NCBI GenBank assembly: GCA_005885035.1
Contig: VAXZ01000116.1
Location: 1 to 44,273, forward strand
Direction: 5' to 3'
DNA from: Actinomycetota bacterium
Lineage (GTDB): Bacteria > Actinomycetota > UBA4738 > HRBIN12
DNA length: 44,273 bases
Part shown: positions 1-7,349 of the stretch, in pieces
How positions within the stretch are numbered: the first letter of the stretch is position 1
Layout: each line of letters begins with the position of its first letter
Position numbers and translations under genes: made by a program
Notes under the pieces: model-generated
What the model was told of the DNA's origin: nothing
The model's database searches: none
The model's input: only the letters and a program-made list of their open reading frames with translations

Positions 1-42
1 GAGAACCCGCTGATATCCTTGCGCCGGCCCGACCCGGCGTGC

Positions 43-118
43 GGTCCCATCGTCTAGAGGCCTAGGACACCACCCTCTCAAGGTGGAGACACGGGTTCGA
101 ACCCCGTTGGGACTACCA
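43..118 (+). tRNA. tRNA-Glu (anticodon CUC), CCA encoded
   Basis: A full cloverleaf can be folded by eye. The acceptor stem pairs 43-49 with 108-114 (first pair G-U), the anticodon stem is CCACC/GGTGG (70-74 with 82-86), and the T arm is ACGGG-TTCGAAC-CCCGT (91-107). The seven-base anticodon loop CTCTCAA (75-81) places CTC at 77-79, which reads GAG (Glu). The terminal CCA (116-118) is in the DNA. The glutamyl-tRNA synthetase gene lies about 3 kb away on the other strand. Confidence 0.95.
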
Positions 119-254
119 GGAAAGAGGGGCCGCGATCGATCCTCCAGCTCCATCTACCCGATGGTCCACCCGACCATCTGCTCGAGGGGAGACAGCGTGT
201 CGCTGCTTGAGGAGATCGAAGACGCTGTAGCGGGCAGGGAAGGGGTTCGCCGTA

Positions 255-267
255 TAGCCTGCGGTGT
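255..267 (+). promoter_or_regulatory. Leaderless promoter -10 box for the 268 gene
   Basis: TAGCCT at 255-260 fits the actinobacterial -10 pattern TANNNT. It is followed by exactly 7 nt and then the GTG at 268, so transcription would begin at or next to the start codon. No Shine-Dalgarno is present in front of this GTG. The same geometry is seen at the divergent promoter at 5887-5905. No clear -35 box was recognised. Confidence 0.55.
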
Positions 268-885
268 GTGAACGTTCGATCGGCGATCCACGACTGGTGG
301 CCGATCGCGGCGTTCATCCTGATCGTGCTCGCGGTCCAAGTCGTGTTCGCGAACAGCATCGTCGCGAACGGGAAGCACGCGTCCGACCACCTGCAGTCCG
401 CCAAGGTCATATTCCCGGTTGCGTTCTCCCTTGCAGTGATCTTTTGGGGCGCGCGCGAAGCCCGAACACACGCCGACGCCTGGGTAACGGGCGCTATGGT
501 TGGCATCGCGTTCTCCGTCGTCGCTCTTGGGAATCTGCGCGTCATCTGGGCGATCGGTGGCGACAGTTGGACCGATGAACAAGCTGGTGCACTCGGGTCG
601 ACGCGCCCCGGCTTCGACGCGGGACATTCGTTGGTGGAGATCGGCACGACCGCCGCGGTCGCTGCGATCGTTCTGTTCGTCGTCGTGCTGCACACTCATC
701 GAATCGTGAGGACCGGACCAGCCATCGCCGCCGCCTTGCTGAGCCTTCTGCCCCTCGTGGCGCCGGGGATAGGACCACTGGCGTTGCTCGGGATCGTGGT
801 GCTCATCGCGGATGTCTGCATCCAGCGCGCCCATCAACTGAAGAAGGCGGCAGATCCATCTGACCTTGACGAACCAAGTCGATGA
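268..885 (+). CDS. Multi-pass membrane protein of unknown function
   Basis: This 205-residue protein has about five hydrophobic segments, near residues 11-30, 46-63, 71-95, 122-143 and 150-185, with short polar loops and a charged C-terminal tail (KKAADPSDLDEPSR). I do not recognise the family. There are no enzymatic motifs or clear pore signatures, so no function is assigned. The GTG start is chosen because a TAGCCT -10 box sits 7 nt upstream, which suggests leaderless expression; the protein then opens with MNVRSAIHDWW just before the first membrane segment. It stands alone, downstream of tRNA-Glu. The 250 nt that follow hold no gene I can support, only the terminator hairpin of the convergent cupin gene. 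Confidence 0.7.
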   Translation: MNVRSAIHDWWPIAAFILIVLAVQVVFANSIVANGKHASDHLQSAKVIFPVAFSLAVIFWGAREARTHADAWVTGAMVGIAFSVVALGNLRVIWAIGGDSWTDEQAGALGSTRPGFDAGHSLVEIGTTAAVAAIVLFVVVLHTHRIVRTGPAIAAALLSLLPLVAPGIGPLALLGIVVLIADVCIQRAHQLKKAADPSDLDEPSR

Positions 886-1137
886 GACGGCATCGATACC
901 TTGGAAACGCGCGGCCGTCCACGCTCGCCTGGCGCTCTTCGAGTTCTCGGCCGGGCCCACCGGGAGCCGGGCATGGTCAGTGCGTTCACGACGGTGGGAC
1001 GTGCATCGACCGCTCAGGACGATGCCGACGGCGACCGGCGCCTGCGAGCAGGCGGAGGAGCACGCGCGGGAGGCTGCGGAGATCGGCGCCGCTCGTCGAG
1101 GCCCTCGATCTGACTCGATGAGCTCGTCCCGGGCGAG

Positions 1138-1168
1138 GGCGGGAGCCCCATGCTCGGGGGCTCCCGCC
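1138..1168 (-). terminator. Strong hairpin downstream of the cupin gene
   Basis: A perfect 12-bp inverted repeat (GGCGGGAGCCCC at 1138-1149, GGGGCTCCCGCC at 1157-1168) encloses a 7-nt loop. It begins 10 nt past the cupin stop codon. There is no T tract, as is common for GC-rich actinobacterial terminators. Confidence 0.75.
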
Positions 1169-1177
1169 GCTCGATCC

Positions 1178-1681
1178 TCAGATGCCGGGGCAGGTGCCGG
1201 GATCGGTGGGAACGTCGATCCTCGGCGAACCGCCAGCAGGAACACCGGGAAAGGTGACGTAGACGATCGTGTCGATGCTGCCGGTGTTCACGCCGTCCTG
1301 CACGTCGTTCGGGCGCTCGAGGAACGACTGTCCCGCGGTGTACGTCGTGGCGTCGCAATGGCTGCCGACCGACCGGTACAGGGTGATCTCGCCCTGAGCG
1401 ACCACGACGATCGCACCGCCCGGGTGCGAGTGCCAACCGGACGAACCGGGGGGCGTCGTCGCGGTCGCGGCCGCGAACGTGTTCATCGCCACGACCACAT
1501 CGGTGCCCCGCTGGAACGTGAGCGTCCCGTTCGACTGGTCCGTTCCCCGGGCGAGCGTCGTGCTCGTGAGGTTCACGGCGGGCGTCGCCGCTCCGGGAAG
1601 GATCGTCACGGCGACGATCGCCAGTCCGATCGCCAACGTGAGGAGCGCCAAGCCAACGACTCGTCTCGTAGGTGCAGCCAT
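1178..1681 (-). CDS. Exported or membrane-anchored cupin-domain protein
   Basis: The 167-residue protein starts with MAAPTRRVVG followed by a hydrophobic stretch (residues about 8-28) that looks like a signal peptide or N-terminal anchor. The rest is a single small beta-barrel cupin. The first cupin motif is seen as SGWHSHPGG, supplying the histidine metal ligands, and is followed by GAIVVVAQGEITLY. The substrate is unknown; small cupins range from sugar isomerases to dioxygenases and sensors. The ORF is open for 39 codons further upstream, but the internal ATG at 1681 is preferred because GGAAGGGGAG lies just before it and the signal peptide then sits at the N-terminus. A strong hairpin ends the gene. 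It follows a tiny Cys-rich gene on the same strand after about 180 nt. Confidence 0.8.
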   Translation of the reverse strand: MAAPTRRVVGLALLTLAIGLAIVAVTILPGAATPAVNLTSTTLARGTDQSNGTLTFQRGTDVVVAMNTFAAATATTPPGSSGWHSHPGGAIVVVAQGEITLYRSVGSHCDATTYTAGQSFLERPNDVQDGVNTGSIDTIVYVTFPGVPAGGSPRIDVPTDPGTCPGI

Positions 1682-1762
1682 CCGGCTCCCCTTCCGTGAG
1701 GGTCGCCCACCGCAGCGCGGGCTCCGCGACGAGACGAGATCTCTCTCAGCGTGACTCCACCC

Positions 1763-1784
1763 GGCCCGCCGAGTCTGACGGGCC
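1763..1784 (-). terminator. Possible hairpin after the tiny Cys-rich gene
   Basis: The inverted repeat GGCCCG (1763-1768) / CGGGCC (1779-1784) has a 10-nt loop. It lies about 80 nt past the stop of the small Cys-rich gene and before the cupin start, in a stretch with no other gene. It may end the ADC-FAH-gltX-amidase operon. Confidence 0.35.
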
Positions 1785-1861
1785 ATGGAAGCAGCCAACC
1801 CACTGCAGATGGAAGCGGGCGAACGGCCGACGTGCTCCGCGATGACCCCCCCAGCGACGCG

Positions 1862-2077
1862 TCAGCCGCGTCGTTCGCCGATCACCGGCGCGGTGTGACA
1901 CTCGCAGAGCTCGTCCGTACAGCTGCTCTGAACCTCGCGACCGGGTTCCCAGACGAGATCGTGGTCGTCCTCGGCGGAGAGGTAGCGACAACCGCAGCCG
2001 TAGCAGACTTCCCTGAGCACCTGATGCCATCCGCCCTGAGCGTCCTGGCGCTCGGGCAACGTGAGGACCTTCCCCAT
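1862..2077 (-). CDS. Small cysteine-rich protein (71 aa), unknown
   Basis: The predicted 71-residue soluble protein carries two cysteine clusters: C25-x2-C28-x-C30 in EVCYGCGCRY, and C53-x4-C58-x-C60-H61 in SSCTDELCECH. Six cysteines and a histidine in such a short chain suggest a zinc or iron-sulfur knot. I do not recognise the family. The ATG at 2077 is preferred over an upstream in-frame ATG because GAGGGGG lies a few bases in front of it. It is 67 nt downstream of the amidase stop on the same strand, so it may be the last gene of that operon. The cysteine spacing and the ribosome site are the only support, so it could be spurious. Confidence 0.5.
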   Translation of the reverse strand: MGKVLTLPERQDAQGGWHQVLREVCYGCGCRYLSAEDDHDLVWEPGREVQSSCTDELCECHTAPVIGERRG

Positions 2078-2144
2078 CCAGACCCCCTCACCCGCATCCT
2101 GCCTCCCCCAGCGTCCGCAGGCAAGGACCCAGGCTGCGGGCCTC

Positions 2145-2876
2145 TCAGCACCCGTACTTGTTGGTCCACACGGGCCCTTTGCCGACCGGTACACCCCGTC
2201 TGCCGGCCAGATCGCGGAGCCGGGTGCGGTACTTCCTCATGGCCCAGTGGGGGAAGTCGGCATGCACGAGGCACTGCCACGACGGATAGAGCTCCAGCCG
2301 GTAGGGGCTGTACAACGTCTCGTTGTGCCCGACGACGTTACCGATGTTGATGTGGAACCTCGCCATCAGCCAGAGCGTCAATCGTAAGGACGAGTGCATC
2401 TGCGCTGCATCCCCGAGCACCATCTGATCGCTCGTTCCGACATGCTCGATGCCGATCGCCGTGTAATTCATCCCCACCGCGTGGCGGCACCGGATCCACA
2501 GATGGACCAGCTGGTAGATCGTTCCGTCCCGTCCAACGATGAAGTGGGCGCAGGTTCCCGGGAGTTCCCCGTTGTGCGGCGAGTTGGCCGCGAACGTGTT
2601 CCACGCGCCCTGCCAGGTCGTGCCGTCCGTGTAGTGCTCGATGATGACCTTGGGATCCTGCAGCCGCCACGTGTGCTGTCCGTAGTGCCGCTTCGAGTAC
2701 GCGGCCATCTCTGACTTCCGCCGCGCTCCGAACGGGATCGGCTTCCACACGATCGGCGGACGGAGCCCGGCGACCGTGAAGGAAGCTGCGTCGGGCACCA
2801 TGCCGCTGGCCGGCGGCGTCCCGGCGCCCGCAACCAGCGAGAGCACCGCCACGAGACCGGCGACGGCACGGATCAT
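2145..2876 (-). CDS. Secreted N-acetylmuramoyl-L-alanine amidase (Amidase_2/PGRP type)
   Basis: This is a 243-residue protein with an N-terminal signal peptide (hydrophobic residues about 3-20, then GTPPASG). The Amidase_2 fold would cut the bond between N-acetylmuramic acid and the stem peptide in the cell wall. Visible signatures are VIIEHYTDG (first zinc His), CAHFIVGRDGTIYQLV, AIGIEHVG, VVGHNE and LVHADFPHW near the end (second zinc His followed by an acidic residue). The ATG at 2876 overlaps the gltX stop in an ATGA junction, so it is translationally coupled to gltX. The ORF could extend upstream inside gltX, but that would bury the signal peptide. A wall hydrolase behind a tRNA synthetase has no obvious functional link. 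Confidence 0.85.
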   Translation of the reverse strand: MIRAVAGLVAVLSLVAGAGTPPASGMVPDAASFTVAGLRPPIVWKPIPFGARRKSEMAAYSKRHYGQHTWRLQDPKVIIEHYTDGTTWQGAWNTFAANSPHNGELPGTCAHFIVGRDGTIYQLVHLWIRCRHAVGMNYTAIGIEHVGTSDQMVLGDAAQMHSSLRLTLWLMARFHINIGNVVGHNETLYSPYRLELYPSWQCLVHADFPHWAMRKYRTRLRDLAGRRGVPVGKGPVWTNKYGC

Positions 2877-4294
2877 CGCGCGGCCGCCCGGATCCTGGCG
2901 ACCGTCCGCTCGCGGCCGAGCAGCTCGAGCGACTCCGGCAGCGGCGGCGAAACGTTCGAACCCGTGACCGCCGCGCGGACCGGCTGCCAGCCCCTCGTCC
3001 GGTTCAGCCCCGCCTCGTTCGCGAGGACGTCGAGCGTCTCGGCGATCTGCTCCGCGTTCCATCCCGCAAGACCATCGAGCGCATCCGCCGCCGCCTTGAG
3101 GTACCCCTCCGGGGCCTTCTCGATCAGGTTGGCGGCCTTCTCGTTGGGCGTGACGTCGTCGGAGAACAGGAAGGTGAGCAGATCCACGGCGTCACGCAGC
3201 GTGTGGATCCGCTCCCGCACGATCGGCATCGCCTTGCGGAGCGTTGCGGGGTCGACACCGAGCCCAGCCTGGGTGAGGAAACGCACCGTGCGGGCCGCGA
3301 GCTCGTCGTCGTCGAGCTGTTGGACGTAGTGGGTGTTCATCCAGGTCAACTTCTCAAGGTCGAAGGCGGCCGGGTTACTCGATACGCGCTCGAGGTCGAA
3401 GAGCCGGATCAGCTCCTCGCGTGGAACGATCTCTCGATCGTCCCCCGGGGACCACCCGAGCAACGCCAGGTAGTTCACCAGAGCCTCCGAGAGGAACCCT
3501 TGCTCCCGGAACGCCTCCACGCTGGTCGAGCCGTGGCGCTTCGAGAGCGGCTTCCGGTCGGGACCGACGACCTGCGGCACGTGCGCGTAGACCGGGGGTT
3601 CGCCGCCCAGCGCCTGGATCACGGCCACGTTCCGCGGCGCGCTCGCGAGGAGATCGTCGCCGCGAACGACGTGGGTCACGGCCATCAGCAGGTCGTCCAC
3701 CGCCACGGCGAGCAGGAATACCGGCGATCCGTCCGAGCGCTGGAGCACGAAGTCCCGGAGTTCCCCCGCGGCCCAACGCACCTGGCCCTTCACCAGGTCG
3801 TGGACGATCCATTCGTGTTCGGGCATGTGGAACCGGACGACCGATGTGCGGCCTTCGGCGATGAACGCCGCCCGTTCGGCATCCGTGAGTGTCCGGCACC
3901 GGCCATCGTAGCCGGGCGGTTCGCCGCGGGCGAGCGCGGCTTCCTTCCGCTCGTCCAGCTCTTGTTCGGTGCAGTAGCAGCGATACGCGTCGCCCTGGCC
4001 GAGAAGGCGATCGACCATGTCCCGGTAGATCCCGAGTCGCTCGGATTGCCGGTATGGCCCCCGCGCACCACCGACCTCCGGTCCTTCGTCCCAATCGAGG
4101 CCGAGCCACCGCAGATCGTTCAGCACGCCTCGGAACGCCTCCTCGGTCACGCGAGACGCGTCCGTGTCTTCGACCCGCAGGATGAAGACGCCGTCGTTCC
4201 GCCGCGCCCACAACCATGAGAAGAGCGCGCTCCGGACGTTCCCCACGTGCAGCGATCCGGACGGCGCCGGCGCGAACCGGCATCGGACGGTCAC
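2873..4294 (-). CDS. gltX: Glutamyl-tRNA synthetase
   Basis: This 473-residue class I synthetase charges tRNA-Glu with glutamate. In organisms with GatCAB it also makes Glu-tRNA(Gln) for later amidation; the gatB gene at the other end of this window supports that. The HIGH-like motif is GSLHVGN near residue 12 and the KMSKS-like motif is LSKRHGS near residue 250. Between them are the typical RVEDTD and VHDLVKG segments. The C-terminal anticodon-binding helical domain is complete. The start is GTG at 4294, overlapping the stop of the upstream FAH gene by 4 nt (GTGA). The product length is normal for bacterial GltX. The cognate tRNA-Glu is encoded at 43-118. Confidence 0.97.
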   Translation of the reverse strand: MTVRCRFAPAPSGSLHVGNVRSALFSWLWARRNDGVFILRVEDTDASRVTEEAFRGVLNDLRWLGLDWDEGPEVGGARGPYRQSERLGIYRDMVDRLLGQGDAYRCYCTEQELDERKEAALARGEPPGYDGRCRTLTDAERAAFIAEGRTSVVRFHMPEHEWIVHDLVKGQVRWAAGELRDFVLQRSDGSPVFLLAVAVDDLLMAVTHVVRGDDLLASAPRNVAVIQALGGEPPVYAHVPQVVGPDRKPLSKRHGSTSVEAFREQGFLSEALVNYLALLGWSPGDDREIVPREELIRLFDLERVSSNPAAFDLEKLTWMNTHYVQQLDDDELAARTVRFLTQAGLGVDPATLRKAMPIVRERIHTLRDAVDLLTFLFSDDVTPNEKAANLIEKAPEGYLKAAADALDGLAGWNAEQIAETLDVLANEAGLNRTRGWQPVRAAVTGSNVSPPLPESLELLGRERTVARIRAAAR

Positions 4295-5055
4295 GGGCCG
4301 GTCACCCCGTTGCGGAGCGTTCCAACGCCTTCCACCTCGACCTCGACGACATCGCCCGAACGCACCCGGCCCACGCCCTCAGGCGTGCCGGTGAGCAGGA
4401 CGTCCCCGGGGAGCAGGGTCATGAACGTCGTGATGTATTCGATCAGCTCGGCGACGCCGAACACCATCTCCGATGTGCTCGCGCGCTGGACGACGTCGCC
4501 GTTCAACCGCGTCTCCACGAAGACGTCGGTCGGATCGACCGATGTTTCGATCCAAGGCCCGAGCGGACACGAGCCGTCGAAGCCCTTGGCCTTCGTCCAT
4601 TGATCGTCAGCGCGTTGGAGGTCGCGCAGCGTGACGTCGTTCGCGCACGTGAACCCCAGGATGAACCGAGAGGCGTCCTCCGCCCGCACGTTCTTCGCCA
4701 GGCGCCCCATCACGACGGCCATCTCACCCTCGTAATCCGTTCGGTCGTTGAGAAGGAGCAGCCGGATCGGGTCGCCAGGCCCGATGACCGCGGTCGAGGG
4801 TTTGAGGAACAGCAGCGGCTCCTCCGGCACCTCCATCCCGAACTCCGCGGCATGCGCCGCGTAGTTCTTCCCCACGCACACGAGCTTCGAGGGCAGGACG
4901 GGTGCGAGCAGCATGACGTCGTCGATCGAGACCTCCTCCCCCGTCGGGAGCGGATCTTCGAAGAACGTGCCGGCGATCACCTGCACGGTGTCCGAACCCG
5001 GTTGGACGGCGCCCGTCGAGATCCGGTCGCCGTGTCGGAATCGGAGCAGTCGCAT
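4291..5055 (-). CDS. Fumarylacetoacetate hydrolase family protein (HpaG/OPET-decarboxylase-like)
   Basis: The 254-residue protein has the FAH C-terminal fold. Typical signatures are VGKNYAAHAAE, DYEGEMAVVMG (two acidic metal ligands), FTCANDVTLRD (third ligand), KGFDGSCPLGPW, LLTGTPEGVG and the ending GDVVEVEVEGVGTLRN. Relatives include HpaG (decarboxylase/isomerase of the homoprotocatechuate pathway), 2-keto acid hydrolases and oxaloacetate decarboxylases; sequence alone does not choose among them. Since HpaD-like and HpaE-like genes lie at 19-22 kb, an HpaG role is plausible. It follows an ADC-like gene after 45 nt and overlaps gltX by 4 nt. A second FAH paralogue is at 5906-6751. Confidence 0.88.
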   Translation of the reverse strand: MRLLRFRHGDRISTGAVQPGSDTVQVIAGTFFEDPLPTGEEVSIDDVMLLAPVLPSKLVCVGKNYAAHAAEFGMEVPEEPLLFLKPSTAVIGPGDPIRLLLLNDRTDYEGEMAVVMGRLAKNVRAEDASRFILGFTCANDVTLRDLQRADDQWTKAKGFDGSCPLGPWIETSVDPTDVFVETRLNGDVVQRASTSEMVFGVAELIEYITTFMTLLPGDVLLTGTPEGVGRVRSGDVVEVEVEGVGTLRNGVTGP

Positions 5056-5100
5056 ACGCCCTGCGAGGCTATCGCATCGTCCCCGAGCCGCCGGGTCGCA

Positions 5101-5886
5101 CTAGGTCAGGTGCTCGCCTCCCGCGAACGTGGCACCGACCTGGCGCCAATACCCGGCGATGGGTTCGACGGGTGTCAACGAGGAGAGCTCCTCCCCCGGC
5201 GCGTCGTGCAGGGTGAGCTCGAAGGCTCCGGTGAACGCCGGGCCCAGCTCGACGTCGCGCGAGCGGAGCGTCACGATCTCGTCCAGCACGTCGGAGCCCG
5301 TCGCGTCGATCGACGGCATCCAACGCGAATGCAACATCGGGAGGGCGTTCACGAACCCTCCCGTTTCGGACCCGCGCTCCATCGTGAACCGGGCGTCGAT
5401 CAGACGTCGGTCGTTCGCCGCGAGCGTCGCTCCGAACGAGCCGCCCGGCTCGAGCCGGGGACCGGCACGTCCCACCGCGACCGGACGTGTCATCCAGATG
5501 GACCCGAGCTTCTTCGGATACCCCTGGAACCACCCGCGCGCCAAGGCGAAGTCCTTGTCGACCCAGATGAGGACGCACCGCGAGTACGTCTCCCCGCGGT
5601 AGCGACACCGGACGACGACGAAGCACTCCTTGTACTGCGACCGCACCGGATCGAGCAACTCCTCGCCGCCTTCGGAAGACGACTGCCAGTCGGCGAAGAC
5701 GACGGCGACGGCGTCCGGGTCGTCTGCCGGTTCGACCCCCGTCGGCAGCCACCCCGCGACCGCGCCGGGGGCCGCGCGATACTCGAGCGTCAGAACATCG
5801 CCCGAGTAGTACCAGGGCGGCGCCGGGATGATGGAGGCGCGCCCCTGGGGGGAGCGTGGCGCGAAGAACCCGCTCAGGTCCGGCAC
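5101..5886 (-). CDS. Acetoacetate decarboxylase (ADC) family protein
   Basis: This is a 261-residue ADC-fold protein. ADC enzymes use a Schiff-base lysine flanked by a second lysine that lowers its pKa. The matching pair is seen in WFQGYPKKLGSIWM near residue 116. Other family marks are IPAPPWYYSGD near the N-terminus and YKECFVVVRCRYRGE. Many ADC-like proteins are not decarboxylases but aldolase-dehydratases or enzymes of unknown substrate, so the reaction is open. The GTG at 5886 is preferred to an ATG 53 codons upstream because the longer form would run through the divergent FAH gene; a TAGGAT -10 box lies 7 nt in front, implying a leaderless mRNA. It heads the operon continuing into FAH, gltX and the amidase. 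Confidence 0.82.
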   Translation of the reverse strand: MPDLSGFFAPRSPQGRASIIPAPPWYYSGDVLTLEYRAAPGAVAGWLPTGVEPADDPDAVAVVFADWQSSSEGGEELLDPVRSQYKECFVVVRCRYRGETYSRCVLIWVDKDFALARGWFQGYPKKLGSIWMTRPVAVGRAGPRLEPGGSFGATLAANDRRLIDARFTMERGSETGGFVNALPMLHSRWMPSIDATGSDVLDEIVTLRSRDVELGPAFTGAFELTLHDAPGEELSSLTPVEPIAGYWRQVGATFAGGEHLT

Positions 5887-5905
5887 GCGGCCTATCCTAC
5901 GGCCG
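5887..5905. promoter_or_regulatory. Shared bidirectional leaderless promoter
   Basis: Only 19 nt separate two divergent GTG starts (5886 minus, 5906 plus). The core CTATCCTAC carries overlapping -10 boxes on both strands: TATCCT (5893-5898) reading plus and TAGGAT (5899-5894) reading minus. Each box is followed by exactly 7 nt and then GTG. There is no room for a Shine-Dalgarno on either side, so both genes should be leaderless and share one RNA polymerase site. Confidence 0.7.
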
Positions 5906-6751
5906 GTGGAGACGCGACGGATCCTTGTGGACGGGATGCCGATGACGGTCACGCGCGACGGTGACGTGCTGATCGCACCCGACGGACGCAGGCTTACGGC
6001 GGACGGATCCGTGCACGCACCGCCGGTCGATCCGACGAAGATCATCTGCGTCCATCTGAACTACGAGAGCCGGCGAGCGGAGTTCCAGGCGAACCTCGGC
6101 GACGCCCCGACGTACTTCCACAAGCCGATCTCGGCGCTGAACGCGCACGGTGGCGACGTGGTGCGGCCACCGCGGTGCCGCTTCCTCAACTACGAGGGCG
6201 AGATCGCGATCGTGATCGGCCGCCGGGCGCGCCACATCGACCCGCACGACGCCGGGTCGTTCATCCGCGGCTTCACGATCGCGAACGACTTCGGCCTCCA
6301 CGACTTCCGGGACACGGATGCGGGCTCGATGCTCCGGGTGAAAGGCTCCGACACCCTCTGCCCTGTGGGTCCCGGTCTGGTGGACGACTGGGACTTCCAC
6401 GGCAAGGCGATCGAGACGCGGGTCAACGGAGCGACGGCGCAGGCCGGGAACACCGACGAGATGATCTGGGACATGCACTACCTGATCACCGATCTGGCAC
6501 GGACGATCACGCTGGAGCCCGGCGACGTCATCTTGTCCGGCACACCGGCGCACTCACGTCCGGTCGAACCCGGCGACGTGGTGGAGGTCGAGGTCGAGGG
6601 GCTCGGGATCCTTCGCAACACGATCGTCGAGGGCGACGTCCCGGTCCGCGACGACGTCGGAGCGCAGCCGAGTTCGTCCGAAGAGGTCGTCTCGACCGCA
6701 CTCGGAGCAGACTGGGAGTTCCGCGGCATCCGTGCGCCGCGCCGCGGTTGA
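5906..6751 (+). CDS. Fumarylacetoacetate hydrolase family protein (second paralogue)
   Basis: The 281-residue protein has an N-terminal cap (VETRRILVDGMPMTVTRDG) and the FAH catalytic domain. It shows ICVHLNYESRRAEF, YFHKPISAL, NYEGEIAIVIG (two acidic ligands), FTIANDFGLHDF (third ligand), GPGLVDDWDF and VILSGTPAHSRPV. Family members cleave or decarboxylate 2-keto acids formed after aromatic ring opening. It differs clearly from the FAH at 4291-5055, so they are old paralogues rather than a recent duplication. The start is taken as GTG 5906 because the divergent promoter puts its transcription start there; an upstream in-frame ATG at 5828 would overlap the ADC gene. The C-terminal 30 residues are low-complexity and not part of the core fold. 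Confidence 0.85.
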   Translation: METRRILVDGMPMTVTRDGDVLIAPDGRRLTADGSVHAPPVDPTKIICVHLNYESRRAEFQANLGDAPTYFHKPISALNAHGGDVVRPPRCRFLNYEGEIAIVIGRRARHIDPHDAGSFIRGFTIANDFGLHDFRDTDAGSMLRVKGSDTLCPVGPGLVDDWDFHGKAIETRVNGATAQAGNTDEMIWDMHYLITDLARTITLEPGDVILSGTPAHSRPVEPGDVVEVEVEGLGILRNTIVEGDVPVRDDVGAQPSSSEEVVSTALGADWEFRGIRAPRRG

Positions 6752-6801
6752 GGATGGTCGTCTCGACCAACCGGGAACTCGCCTTCTCCACACCGTTCTT
6801 C

Positions 6802-6807
6802 TAGGCT
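6802..6807 (+). promoter_or_regulatory. Candidate -10 box before the SRPBCC gene
   Basis: TAGGCT matches TANNNT and lies about 78 nt before the ATG at 6885, in the gap after the second FAH gene. It would give a leader of about 70 nt for the SRPBCC-P450 pair. No convincing -35 box was seen. Confidence 0.35.
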
Positions 6808-6884
6808 CGCTGTCGGAACCGCATCCATCGGTTCGTCAACACGGTTGAACGCCGCCGCCGAGGCGGCCGACGGAAGGGGGCCTC

Positions 6885-7346
6885 ATGCCCGAGTTCACGA
6901 TCCAGATCGACGCGCCGCCAGAGATGGTCTTCGACGAGCTCTCGCACGTCGAGCGCCATCCGACCTGGGCCAATCCGAAGGCACAGATGACCATGCAGCA
7001 GACGATGGGAGACGGACCCGGGCCGGGCGCGACGTACCGATCGAGCGGGGTGTTCACGGGGAAGAACGTTTCCGCAGACATCTCGGTCACGAAGTTCGAT
7101 CCCCCCCGCGAGTTCTCGATCCGCTCCGATCAACACCAGGAAGGGAAGAAGGACGCCTGGTATGAGAACGACTACACCTTGCGCCCGGACGGCAGCGGTA
7201 CCGTCGTCTCGAAGCACGTGACGGGGAGCTTGAGTCCGGTCGTGTTCGCCCTCGCACATCTAGCGATCCGCAAGGACGCCATGACCTCTCTGCGGAACCT
7301 GAAGAGAACTGTCGAGGCGAAGGCCGCGACCGGAGGTACCGTCTGA
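6885..7346 (+). CDS. SRPBCC (polyketide cyclase/START-like) family protein
   Basis: This is a 153-residue single-domain protein of the helix-grip SRPBCC fold, which binds hydrophobic ligands in a deep pocket. The N-terminus FTIQIDAPPEMVFDELSHVE matches the usual opening strand and helix of the family (xxIxAPxExVFxxLxDxxR). The C-terminal long helix is seen around MTSLRNLKRTVEAKA. A good ribosome site (GGAAGGGGG) lies 5 nt before the ATG. It stops 3 nt before the P450 gene at 7350, so the two are co-expressed and may act on the same lipophilic substrate. The ligand is not predictable. Confidence 0.82.
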   Translation: MPEFTIQIDAPPEMVFDELSHVERHPTWANPKAQMTMQQTMGDGPGPGATYRSSGVFTGKNVSADISVTKFDPPREFSIRSDQHQEGKKDAWYENDYTLRPDGSGTVVSKHVTGSLSPVVFALAHLAIRKDAMTSLRNLKRTVEAKAATGGTV

Positions 7347-7349
7347 GAC

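Noticed and set aside
43-118. tRNA-Glu as an integration site for a mobile element
   Set aside because: No integrase, no repeated tRNA 3' end and no phage or plasmid genes were seen downstream.
886-1137. Short frames in the gap after the 268 membrane gene
   Set aside because: The translations are Arg/Ser/Pro-rich, lack ribosome sites and have no recognisable features; nothing but the cupin terminator is supported next to this gap.
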